From positions 1 to 64,000 of the forward strand of contig NZ_JANUGP010000026.1 in assembly GCF_024753135.1 (NCBI RefSeq): DNA of 64,000 nucleotides, given 5' to 3'. Source of the DNA: Streptomyces pyxinicus (GTDB lineage Bacteria > Actinomycetota > Actinomycetes > Streptomycetales > Streptomycetaceae). Positions 1 through 7,934 of the stretch are shown one piece after another. The stretch's first letter is position 1; every line of letters begins with the position of its first letter. A program made the position numbers and the translations under genes. The notes under the pieces are model-generated. The model was given only the letters and a program-made list of their open reading frames with translations, was not told where the DNA came from and ran no database searches.

Positions 1-530
1 TGTCCGGTCCTCTGGGGGGTTGCCTCGGGGGTTGCCTCGGGGGTTGCCTCGGGGGTTGCCTCGGGGGCGGCATGAGGGGTGGTGCCGGCTCGTCCGCCGG
101 GTGGCCGTTCGCGCCACAGGCGCAGTGCCGTGTCGATCAGCGGCACCCGGACCAGTCCGGTGACGGCGTCCAGGTCCTGCCAGGCGGCGAGGTCGGTGGA
201 GCCGCCCACCTCGTGGCGGAGTTCGCCGCCGGTGACGACCGCCTCGTACACGATCCGCACCCCGTGGTGGTCGACCCGGCCGCGGGCGGCCCGGCGGGGC
301 AGCAGATGGCGGGCGGAGTCGATGCCGAGCAGGCCGGTCACCTCGACGCGGTACCCGGTCTCCTCGGCGACCTCGCGGCGCACGGTGTCGTACGGGTCCT
401 CGCCGTGCTCCATGCCGCCGCCGGGCAGCACCCACTCGGGCGTGCCGTCCGGTCCCGGCGAGCGGGCCAGCAGTATCCGGCCGTCACGGACGCACACGGC
501 GTAGGCCGCCACCCTCAACTTACGTCGCAT
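1..530 (-). CDS. NUDIX hydrolase, 3' end beyond the window
   Basis: NUDIX-family pyrophosphohydrolase, partial at the left edge. Translating leftwards from the ATG at 528-530 gives MRRKLRVAAYAVCVRDGRIL, then a complete Nudix box at about residues 38-60 (GGMEHGE, seven residues, REVAEE, TGY), the Mg-binding catalytic helix-loop-helix that hydrolyses nucleoside diphosphate-linked substrates. No stop occurs before position 1. The last visible part is a Pro-Glu-Ala-Thr tandem tail coded by a 12-bp repeat. The substrate cannot be deduced; the family includes ADP-ribose, dNTP and mutagenic-nucleotide hydrolases. It is transcribed divergently from the S8 protease. Confidence is high for the family and low for the substrate. 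Confidence 0.85.
   Translation of the reverse strand, partial: MRRKLRVAAYAVCVRDGRILLARSPGPDGTPEWVLPGGGMEHGEDPYDTVRREVAEETGYRVEVTGLLGIDSARHLLPRRAARGRVDHHGVRIVYEAVVTGGELRHEVGGSTDLAAWQDLDAVTGLVRVPLIDTALRLWRERPPGGRAGTTPHAAPEATPEATPEATPEATPQRTG
20..67. repeat. 12-bp tandem repeat coding a PEAT tail
   Basis: About four perfect copies of a 12-bp unit (GCCTCGGGGGTT on the plus strand) lie in frame at the 3' part of the NUDIX gene and encode Pro-Glu-Ala-Thr repeats. Because 12 is a multiple of three, copy-number change would keep the frame open. Confidence 0.9.
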
Positions 531-714
531 TCCCCGACGTTAGCCGCGAAGACCGCGCCGGACCAACGGGGGGAGATCCGCCCGGATCACCCCGAAATCC
601 ATCGGGGGTTTTCCCCATACATGGATATCGATTCGGTCAACGAACCCCAAATTCCTGCCCTTCGGGTAAAGCTGAGCGCTCTCGTTCACACGTTCCTTTA
701 CCTGAGGGATGCCG
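531..714. promoter_or_regulatory. Divergent promoter region between NUDIX and S8 protease genes
   Basis: This intergenic stretch must hold the promoters of both divergent genes. A 7-bp inverted repeat, GGTAAAG (665-671) and CTTTACC (696-702), lies just upstream of the protease start and could be an operator or a 5' UTR hairpin. No confident -10/-35 pair was recognised. Confidence 0.35.
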
Positions 715-3700
715 ATGACCCACACGCCCGAGCGTGATCCCATATCCGGTCCGAGACGCCTGGCCCGCATAGCCGCGGCCGTGGGTGTCGTGGCCGCCCT
801 CGCCGCGACCGGGTCGGTCCCGCTGGCCGTCGCGGCGGACACCCCGACCGCCCCGGCCGCCGATCCCGGTCTCAAGTCCGCCCATGCCAAGCTGGGTTCG
901 GACGACGCCGACGCGCTCGCCGAGGCCAAGGCCGACGGCACCAAGAACGTCACGATGATGATCGCGACGGCCCCCGGCCGGACCGAGCAGGTCGCCCGGG
1001 AGCTGGACGCGGTCAAGGGCGGCTCGGTGGGCCGCAGCTACGACAAGGTCGGCTACGTCCGCGCCACCGTCCCCACCGCCCAGGCCGACGCGGCCATCAA
1101 GGCCGCCGCCGAGCTCACCTCGGTGCACGCGATCGACCTGCGCCAGGAGATCCCGCTGGACGACCCGGCGCCGAACACCGCCACCACCGGCAAGTCCGCA
1201 GCGGCGAAGAGGACGTACTCGGGACCGGGCAAGAGCACCCCGGCGGAGAACCCCTACAACCCGTCGTTCGAGACCGGCGCGGTCGATTTCGTCAAGAAGA
1301 ACCCCAAGGCGGACGGCCGGGGCGTCACCATCGGCATCCTCGACTCCGGCGTCGACCTCAGCCACCCGGCGCTCCAGAAGACCAGCACCGGCGAGCGCAA
1401 GATCGTCGACTGGGTCACCTCGACCGACCCGATCACCGACAGCGACGGCACCTGGCGCCGGATGACCAACCCGGTCAGCGGCCCCTCCTTCAGCTACGGC
1501 GGCGCGAACTGGAAGGCTCCCGCGGGCGACTACCAGGTCAACCTGTTCCGCGAGAACGCCACGGCCGGCGGTGACGCCAAGGGCGACGCCAACCGCGACG
1601 GCGACACCACCGACTCCTGGGGCATCCTCTACGACCCGGCCGCCGGCACGGTCCGCGTCGACCTGAACAACAACTTCGACTTCACCGACGACACGCCGAT
1701 GAAGCCGTACAAGGAGGACCACCAGGTCGGCTGGTTCGGCACCGACGACCCGAAGACCGACGTGGCCGAGCGCCAGCCGTTCGTCGTGCAGATCCGCAAG
1801 GACGTGCCGACCGACCCCTACGGCGGCGACTGGGTCGGCAAGAAGGCCGACTTCGTCAACATCGGCGTCATCGAGTCCGAGCACGGCACCCACGTGGCCG
1901 GCATCACCGCCGCCAACGGGCTGTTCGGCGGCAAGATGAACGGCGAGGCCCCGGGCGCGAAGATCGTCTCCTCGCGCGCCTGCACCTGGACCGGCGGCTG
2001 CACCAACGTCGCGCTCACCGAGGGCATGATCGACCTCGTCGCCAACCGCGGCGTCGACATCGTCAACATGTCCATCGGCGGCCTGCCGGCACTGAACGAC
2101 GGCAACAACGCGCGCGCCGAGCTGTACACCCGGCTCATCGACACCTACGGCGTCCAGCTCGTGATCTCCGCGGGCAACTCCGGCCCCGGCGCCAACACCA
2201 TCGGCGACCCCGGCCTCGCGGACAAGGTGATCTCCGTCGGCGCGACCATCTCCAAGGAGACCTGGGCCGCCAACTACGGCTCGGCCGTCTCCACCCGGTA
2301 CGCGATGATGCCCTTCTCCTCACGCGGCCCGCGCGAGGACGGTGGCTTCACCCCGACCCTGAGCGCCCCCGGCGCGGCGATCAACACCACCCAGACCTGG
2401 CTGCCGGGCTCCCCGGTCGCCGAGGCGGGCTACTCGCTGCCGGCCGGCTACTCCATGCTCCAGGGCACCTCGATGGCCTCCCCGCAGGCCGCCGGCGCCT
2501 CCGCGCTGCTGCTGAGCGCGGCCAAGCAGCAGCACGTCGACCTGACCCCGGCGACCCTGCGCACGGCGCTGACCTCGACCGCCGACCACATCAAGGGCGC
2601 GCAGGCGTACGAGGAGGGCGCGGGCCTGATCAACATCGTGGACGCCTGGAAGTCCATCCGGCGCGGTGCCACCGCCCACGACTACACGGTCAAGGCACCG
2701 GTCGACACCGCGCTCGACTCCGCCCTGAAGACCCCCGGCTTCGGCACCGGCCTGTACGACCGCGAGGGCGGCCTGAAGGCGGGCCAGAAGAAGACGTACG
2801 ACGTCACCGTCACCCGTACCTCGGGCCCCGCCACGCCGGTGCGCCACGAGCTGTACTTCGAGAACAACGCCGAGCACACTTTCAAGATCCTCGGCGACGA
2901 CGTGGTCAAGCTCCCGCTGAACCAGCCGGTGACGGTGAAGGTGCGGGCGGCTCCGCGGTCGGCGGGTCTCAAGAGCGCGATCCTGGAGGTCGACGACCCG
3001 CGTACCGAGGGCGTCGACAAGCAGATCCTCTCCACCGTCGTCGTCTCCGCGCCGGTGAAGTACACGGTCGCGGCGTCGAGTTCCGTCCAGCGCAACGCCA
3101 CCACCTCCTACTTCGTGACCGTGCCCGAGGGCGCCAAGTCGCTGGAGGTCGCGATCGGCGGCCTCGCCTCCGGCAGCCAGACCCGGTTCATCGCCATCAA
3201 CCCGTACGGCACGCCGGTCGACAACACCTCGACGCCGTACTGCTACAACAACTACCTCGACGGCAACGGCTGCAAGCCCGACGTGCGCTCGTACGCCGAC
3301 CCGCAGCCCGGCGTCTGGGAGATCGAGGTCGAGGCGCGCCGCACCTCGCCGCTGCTGGACAACCCGTACCGGCTGGACGTCACCGCGCTCGGCGCGGTCT
3401 TCGACCCGGAGACCGTGACCGTGCCCGAGGCGAAGGTCGGCCGGCCGGCCACCGCGTCCTGGAAGGTGACGAACAAGTACGCCGCGCTGGACGGCAAGCT
3501 GGTCGGCGGCCCGCTCGGCTCCGCCAAGACCGCCCGCCCGGCCATCAAGCAGGGCGAGACGCAGACCTCCACGGTGACCGTGCCGGCCGGCGCGAAGTCG
3601 CTGGACGTGGCGATCGGTTCGGTCTCGGACACGGCGGCCGACCTGGACCTGACGGTGTACGACGCGTCCGGCAAGGAGGTCGGCAAGTCCGCCGACGGTG

Positions 3701-4020
3701 ACTCGGAGGAGGCGGTCTCCGTGCCGTCCCCGGCCGCCGGCACCTACACCATCGAGGTCGCGGGCTACTCGATTCCGTCCGGCTCGACCGACTACGACTA
3801 CCGGGACGTGTTCTTCGCCCCCACCCTCGGTGCGGTGACGGTGGACGACACGGCCGGCGTCAAGCTCGGCACCGGCGACACGGCCACGGTCAGCGGCACC
3901 CTCACGGCCGCCGCCGAAGCCCCGGCCGGCCGCGAGTTCTTCGGCCAGGTCCAGCTCGTCAACAACCGCGGCACGGTCGCGGGCACGGGCAGCGTGAAGA
4001 TCGAGAAGGTCACGCCGTAA
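715..4020 (+). CDS. Secreted S8 (subtilisin-like) serine protease, 1101 aa
   Basis: Large secreted subtilase. The N-terminus has basic residues (GPRRLAR), a hydrophobic stretch and an Ala-rich cleavage region, a typical signal peptide, followed by an inhibitor-I9-like propeptide (about residues 60-150). The catalytic triad is visible: Asp in ILDSGVD (about D210), His in EHGTHVAG (about H390) and Ser in GTSMASPQ (about S586). The roughly 180-residue Asp-to-His spacing shows a large insertion. The C-terminal 500 residues are beta-rich, with two pre-peptidase C-terminal-like segments (PEGAKSLEVAI and PAGAKSLDVAI) that probably bind the cell surface or substrate. ATG 715 is preferred over ATG 709 because GAGGG (704-708) then sits at normal spacing. 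A strong terminator follows. Role: extracellular protein degradation. Confidence 0.93.
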   Translation: MTHTPERDPISGPRRLARIAAAVGVVAALAATGSVPLAVAADTPTAPAADPGLKSAHAKLGSDDADALAEAKADGTKNVTMMIATAPGRTEQVARELDAVKGGSVGRSYDKVGYVRATVPTAQADAAIKAAAELTSVHAIDLRQEIPLDDPAPNTATTGKSAAAKRTYSGPGKSTPAENPYNPSFETGAVDFVKKNPKADGRGVTIGILDSGVDLSHPALQKTSTGERKIVDWVTSTDPITDSDGTWRRMTNPVSGPSFSYGGANWKAPAGDYQVNLFRENATAGGDAKGDANRDGDTTDSWGILYDPAAGTVRVDLNNNFDFTDDTPMKPYKEDHQVGWFGTDDPKTDVAERQPFVVQIRKDVPTDPYGGDWVGKKADFVNIGVIESEHGTHVAGITAANGLFGGKMNGEAPGAKIVSSRACTWTGGCTNVALTEGMIDLVANRGVDIVNMSIGGLPALNDGNNARAELYTRLIDTYGVQLVISAGNSGPGANTIGDPGLADKVISVGATISKETWAANYGSAVSTRYAMMPFSSRGPREDGGFTPTLSAPGAAINTTQTWLPGSPVAEAGYSLPAGYSMLQGTSMASPQAAGASALLLSAAKQQHVDLTPATLRTALTSTADHIKGAQAYEEGAGLINIVDAWKSIRRGATAHDYTVKAPVDTALDSALKTPGFGTGLYDREGGLKAGQKKTYDVTVTRTSGPATPVRHELYFENNAEHTFKILGDDVVKLPLNQPVTVKVRAAPRSAGLKSAILEVDDPRTEGVDKQILSTVVVSAPVKYTVAASSSVQRNATTSYFVTVPEGAKSLEVAIGGLASGSQTRFIAINPYGTPVDNTSTPYCYNNYLDGNGCKPDVRSYADPQPGVWEIEVEARRTSPLLDNPYRLDVTALGAVFDPETVTVPEAKVGRPATASWKVTNKYAALDGKLVGGPLGSAKTARPAIKQGETQTSTVTVPAGAKSLDVAIGSVSDTAADLDLTVYDASGKEVGKSADGDSEEAVSVPSPAAGTYTIEVAGYSIPSGSTDYDYRDVFFAPTLGAVTVDDTAGVKLGTGDTATVSGTLTAAAEAPAGREFFGQVQLVNNRGTVAGTGSVKIEKVTP

Positions 4021-4040
4021 CGGGGTGACGGCTGGTTGAG

Positions 4041-4076
4041 GGGGGCGGGCGCCGTGCGTGGGCGTCCGCCCCCTTT
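4041..4076. terminator. Terminator between convergent genes
   Basis: A 13-bp stem (4041-4053 with 4061-4073, one mismatch) has a 7-nt loop and is followed by TTT. It lies between the convergent S8 protease and anti-sigma genes and could serve both strands. Confidence 0.75.
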
Positions 4077-4093
4077 CCCTCGCGCCGCGCTTC

Positions 4094-5860
4094 TCAGCGT
4101 CGTCCGGCCGCTGGGCAGGTGGCGTGACGGGAGTCCGGCAGGGCCTCGGTCAGCCAGGCGCGGGCGGCCTTGACGGGGGCCTCGCCGACGGCCCACAGGT
4201 CGGCGTTCTGCCGGTCCCGCGCGACCCGTACGAGCACCGGTTGCCCGGTGTGCGGTGCGGGCTGGGAGCCGTCGAGCAGGAAACTGACCCGGACCGGTGC
4301 GTGCGCGGGCTTGTAGGCGCGGCCGACGGTCACCGTCACCCGGCTCCCCCCGGACTCGCCTCGCGGCTCCACCTTCACCACCGTGCCCTCCACGACCAGC
4401 CGGGAGCAGGCCAGCTCCCCCACCGGGTCGGCCGGCCGCCCGAGCTTCCCGCCGTCGGCCGGCGCCTGCACGGCACTCTTCGCGTCGGCACTGCTCCCAC
4501 CCGTATCGCTCCCCGACTGCGTCACCAGCCACCCGAGGCCCAGGCACAGGACGGCCGCCCCGACGAGCGCCCCGAGCGCGATACGCCCGGCCCGCCCACG
4601 ACCCGACGACCGCCCGGGCCCACCCGGGGGCCGGGACCGCCGAGCCGTCCCGCCGAGCCGTTCACCGCCGACTGGAGCGGGGCGCCCGGCGGCGGAGCCC
4701 GCGCCGGACGAGGCCCCAACCTCGGGCTCGCCAGGAGACGCGGCGACTGCCGCCCCGGCCGCCCGCACGCCCGCCGGGCCCGACGACCGCCCGGGCCCAC
4801 CCCGGGGCCGGGAGCGCCGGACCGTCTCGCCACGCCGCTCGCCGCCGACTGAAGCGGGGCGCCCGGCGGCGGAGCCCGAGTATGACGGCGCCCCGGCCGA
4901 GGGCTCGCCAGGCGGGGTTACATCCGCCTCACCGGGAGACGCGGCGGCTGACGCCCCGGCCGCCCCCACTCCCGCCCCGTCCGACGACCGCCCGAGCCCA
5001 CCCCCGAGCCGCGAGCGCCGAGCCGCCCCGCCACGCCACTCGCCGCCGACTGAAACGGGGCGCCCGGCGGCGGGACCCGAACCAGACAGCGCCCGAGCCT
5101 CGGGCTTGCCAGGCGGGGCTACCTCAGCCTCGCCGGGAGACGCGGCGGCCGACGCCCCGGCCGCCCCCACTCCCGCCCCGTCCGACGACCGCCCGAGCCC
5201 ACCCCCGAGCCGGAAGCGCCGAGCTGTCCCGCCACGCCGCTCGCCGCCGACTGAAGCGGGGCGCCCGGCGGCGGGACCCGAACCGGACGCCGCCCGAGCC
5301 TCGGGCTCGCCGGGCGAGGCCGCGTCCACCTCACCGGGAGACCCGGCGGCTGTCACCCCGGCCGCCCCCGCACCCGCCGGGTCGCCCCCGGCGACAGGCG
5401 CACCCGCCGACTCCCCACCCGGCCTCCCCCCGGCCGACTCCACCGAACCCCCCTCGGCCACCCGATCGCGGCCCGACGCCGCCGAGCACCCCAAGGCCGC
5501 CCGACCACCGACCGACTCCGCCAAATCCCCCTCGACCGACCCACCACCAGCCGGCCCCGGCAAGCCCCCTTCGGTCGTCCGCCCGTCGGCCGACTCGACC
5601 GCGGCCCTCGCCGCCGCCTGACCGCTCTCCAGCCCCGCAACCGGCCCCGCACTCACCGCCTCCCCCCGCACAGCCGCGGCGCTGTCCGCCGTAGGCCGTG
5701 CCCCCGGCAGGTCCTCCCCCCGGGGCTCGCGGACCGGCTCTGCGCTGGCCCGCTGCCGCTCCCCCGTCAGTGCCTCCGCGAGCCAGGTCAGCTGTTCGCG
5801 CAGGAGGGCGTCCATGTCCTCGTGCGTCACACCGTCACCGCTCTCGTGTCCGGCGGTCAC
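4094..5860 (-). CDS. Repeat-expanded single-pass membrane protein, probable anti-sigma partner
   Basis: About 588 residues. GTG 5860 lies 2 nt past the upstream sigma-factor stop, so translation is probably coupled; GTG 5830 and ATG 5815 are alternatives. The N-terminus (MDALLREQLTWLAEAL) is cytosolic. A very long Ala/Gly/Pro/Arg-rich region of imperfect tandem repeats of about 59-67 residues follows. A single membrane helix (GRIALGALVGAAVLCLGLGW) lies at about 423-445. The exported domain of about 140 residues ends in an acidic/basic beta-type segment (VVEGTVVKVEP, FLLDGSQPAPH). The layout and sigma-first operon suggest it tethers or senses for the ECF factor, although no HxxxCxxC zinc finger is visible. 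Function is inferred from context only. Confidence 0.6.
   Translation of the reverse strand: MTAGHESGDGVTHEDMDALLREQLTWLAEALTGERQRASAEPVREPRGEDLPGARPTADSAAAVRGEAVSAGPVAGLESGQAAARAAVESADGRTTEGGLPGPAGGGSVEGDLAESVGGRAALGCSAASGRDRVAEGGSVESAGGRPGGESAGAPVAGGDPAGAGAAGVTAAGSPGEVDAASPGEPEARAASGSGPAAGRPASVGGERRGGTARRFRLGGGLGRSSDGAGVGAAGASAAASPGEAEVAPPGKPEARALSGSGPAAGRPVSVGGEWRGGAARRSRLGGGLGRSSDGAGVGAAGASAAASPGEADVTPPGEPSAGAPSYSGSAAGRPASVGGERRGETVRRSRPRGGPGRSSGPAGVRAAGAAVAASPGEPEVGASSGAGSAAGRPAPVGGERLGGTARRSRPPGGPGRSSGRGRAGRIALGALVGAAVLCLGLGWLVTQSGSDTGGSSADAKSAVQAPADGGKLGRPADPVGELACSRLVVEGTVVKVEPRGESGGSRVTVTVGRAYKPAHAPVRVSFLLDGSQPAPHTGQPVLVRVARDRQNADLWAVGEAPVKAARAWLTEALPDSRHATCPAAGRR
4604..5385. repeat. 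Minisatellite of four ~177-201-bp units inside the anti-sigma gene
   Basis: The block beginning CGACGACCGCCCG recurs at 4604, 4781, 4982 and 5183, giving periods of 177, 201 and 201 bp. The units from 4982 and 5183 are nearly identical, which points to recent duplication. All periods are multiples of three (59, 67 and 67 codons), so the frame is kept. Confidence 0.85.
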
Positions 5861-5861
5861 G

Positions 5862-6416
5862 TCACACCACCTCGTCCTCGTGCAGCCGCTCGCGCAGGGC
5901 GCGGACCGCCGTGTGCAGCCTGCTCTTGACCGTGCCCTCGGGGACACCCAGCTCCTCCGCGATGCCCCGCACGGGCAGGTCGGCGAAGAAGCGCAGGACG
6001 AGCACCTGCCGTTGGGTGTCGGGGAGTTCGTCCAGCCCGCGCGCCACGGCGAGGGAGAGCAGGCTGGTCTCCTCCCCGGAAGGGTGCGCCGGCTCGCGCA
6101 GCGCCGCCAGCCGCTCCCCCAGCCGTTCCTGGCGCCGCCTGGCCCGGTGCCAGTCCATGGCCAGGTTGGACGCCACCACCGCCGCCCACGCCGACACGTC
6201 CCGCGGGGCCTCGCGCCCGCCGGCGGTCCGCTCCAGCAGCCGCAGCCGTACCTGCTGTACCCCGTCCGGCAGGTCCGACTGCGGCACCCCGCCGAGCGCG
6301 AGCACCGCCCGCACCCGGCGTTCCTGGGCCGCGTCCAGCGGATCGTCGGCCCCGTCGGCACACTCCGTGCCGACGGCGCCCGACCCCTGTTCGCGGCACG
6401 CCCCTCCGCGCAGCAC
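5862..6416 (-). CDS. ECF-type RNA polymerase sigma factor
   Basis: Sigma-70 family of the extracytoplasmic-function class, about 184 residues from GTG 6416, which has a strong GGGAGGGGG ribosome site just upstream; an in-frame GTG at 6515 would add 33 residues of poor quality. Region 2 is seen in QQVRLRLLERT...WAAVVASNLAMDWHRARRR and region 4 in LPDTQRQVLVLRFFADLPVRGIAEELGVPEGTVKSRLHTAVRALRE, with a clear helix-turn-helix. The next gene on the same strand starts 2 nt beyond the stop and is the likely membrane anti-sigma protein. It would direct RNA polymerase to an envelope or stress regulon that cannot be named from this sequence. Confidence 0.9.
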   Translation of the reverse strand: MLRGGACREQGSGAVGTECADGADDPLDAAQERRVRAVLALGGVPQSDLPDGVQQVRLRLLERTAGGREAPRDVSAWAAVVASNLAMDWHRARRRQERLGERLAALREPAHPSGEETSLLSLAVARGLDELPDTQRQVLVLRFFADLPVRGIAEELGVPEGTVKSRLHTAVRALRERLHEDEVV

Positions 6417-6756
6417 ACGCCACCCCCTCCCGCGTTCGCCCCTACGACGCGCGAGCCCGCCGGAACGTTCGGCCGCCCCCGGAGTTTCCGCGCCGGCCGC
6501 AGAGGCGTACGTCACACCGTCGTGTGGCCGGAAGGCACCCGGGCAGGGACCCGGACGGCACAGCTTGCGGCGCCGGAGCCTCGCGAAGCGAATTTCTGCA
6601 GCTCAGCGGGGTCCCGGGCGGAGGTATGGAACCGCCCGGCGGGTGATCGTGTCCCATTCCTCGGGCACGCTGCGCGAAAAATTGGACAGGTCGACCGGGG
6701 TCGGCCGCATGATGGAAAAGCCCCGGTCACGCGAGACACGGATAGAGGGAGTCACT
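6417..6756. other. Divergent intergenic region, sigma factor/asd
   Basis: About 340 bp with no convincing gene. It holds the promoters of the sigma factor (leftwards) and asd (rightwards). An 8-bp perfect stem (6614-6621 with 6632-6639) may be an operator or attenuator. No promoter matches well enough to call. Confidence 0.4.
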
Positions 6757-7776
6757 GTGAGGGTCGGAATCGTCGGAGCCACCGGTCAGGTCGGCACGGT
6801 CATGCGCGGGATCCTCACGGAGCGGAACTTCCCGGTCACGCGGCTGCGCCTGTTCGCCTCGGCCCGCTCGGCCGGGACCGTGCTGGACGGTGTGACGGTG
6901 GAGGACGCGGCCACCGCCGACTACAGCGGCCTCGACATCGTGCTGTTCTCCGCGGGCGGCGCCACCTCCAAGGCGCTGGCCGAGAAGGTCGCCTCGCAGG
7001 GCGCCGTCGTGATCGACAACTCCTCGGCCTGGCGCAAGGACCCGGACGTGCCCCTGGTGGTCTCCGAGGTGAACCCGCACGCGATCGCCGACCGCCCCAA
7101 GGGCATCATCGCCAACCCGAACTGCACCACCATGGCCGCGATGCCGATCCTCAAGCCGCTGCACGAGGAGGCCGGCCTTGAGGCGCTGGTCGTCGCCACC
7201 TACCAGGCGGTGTCCGGCTCGGGCCTCGCGGGCGTGGCCGAGCTGCACGGCCAGGTGCAGAAGGTGGCCGCCGAGGCCGACAAGCTCACCCACGACGGCG
7301 CGGCGGTCGACTTCCCCGAGCCGGGTGTCTACAAGCGCCCCATCGCCTTCAACGTGCTGCCCTTCGCCGGCAACCTCGTCGAGGACGGTCTGAACGAGAC
7401 CGACGAGGAGCAGAAGCTGCGCAACGAGTCCCGCAAGATCCTGGAGATCCCGGCGCTGAAGGTGTCCGGCACCTGTGTGCGCGTGCCCGTGTTCTCGGGC
7501 CACTCCCTCCAGGTCAACGCCCGCTTCGCCCGCCCTCTCTCCCCGGAGCGCGCGACCGAGCTGCTGGCGAAGGCCCCGGGCGTCGCCCTCTCCGACATCC
7601 CGACCCCGCTCCAGGCGGCCGGCCAGGACCCGTCGTACGTCGGCCGTATCCGCCGTGACGAGACGGTGGACAACGGCCTGGCCCTGTTCGTCTCCAACGA
7701 CAACCTCCGCAAGGGCGCGGCCCTGAACGCCGTACAGATCGCGGAGCTGGTGGCGGCGGAGCTGTCCGCCAGGTAG
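6757..7776 (+). CDS. asd: Aspartate-semialdehyde dehydrogenase
   Basis: Converts L-aspartyl-4-phosphate to L-aspartate-4-semialdehyde with NADPH, the branch step to lysine, diaminopimelate, threonine and methionine. GTG 6757 follows an AGAGGGA ribosome site and gives 339 residues, the usual size. The N-terminus carries the NADP-binding loop VGIVGATGQVG. The catalytic cysteine is in PNCTTMAAMP (about C123), the acyl-binding Gln segment is YQAVSGSGLAG, and a conserved His is in FSGHSLQVNA. It is not in an operon with aspartokinase; pepN follows on the same strand after a hairpin. Streptomyces can carry two asd genes and this may be either copy. Confidence 0.95.
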   Translation: MRVGIVGATGQVGTVMRGILTERNFPVTRLRLFASARSAGTVLDGVTVEDAATADYSGLDIVLFSAGGATSKALAEKVASQGAVVIDNSSAWRKDPDVPLVVSEVNPHAIADRPKGIIANPNCTTMAAMPILKPLHEEAGLEALVVATYQAVSGSGLAGVAELHGQVQKVAAEADKLTHDGAAVDFPEPGVYKRPIAFNVLPFAGNLVEDGLNETDEEQKLRNESRKILEIPALKVSGTCVRVPVFSGHSLQVNARFARPLSPERATELLAKAPGVALSDIPTPLQAAGQDPSYVGRIRRDETVDNGLALFVSNDNLRKGAALNAVQIAELVAAELSAR

Positions 7777-7791
7777 GCGGTGGCGGCACAG

Positions 7792-7817
7792 GGGCGGTCA
7801 CCGGTGGGTGGCCGCCC
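7792..7817 (+). terminator. Hairpin after asd
   Basis: An 11-bp stem (7792-7802 with 7807-7817, one G-U type mismatch) has a 4-nt loop and a short T run. It is a probable terminator of asd. Confidence 0.6.
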
Positions 7818-7934
7818 TTCGGCATGTCCGGCCCCGGGCTCGGCGCCGCCCGCACCGGTGGGAACCGGACATCGCGTTCCCGGTGGCTCGCATGGAAGGA
7901 TGAAGCGACCGACACATCACGAGGAGATGACCGC

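Noticed and set aside
4297..5694. Two long plus-strand frames rich in Pro and Arg
   Set aside because: Antisense to the anti-sigma minisatellite; the repeat structure and proline bias are by-products of the repeat.
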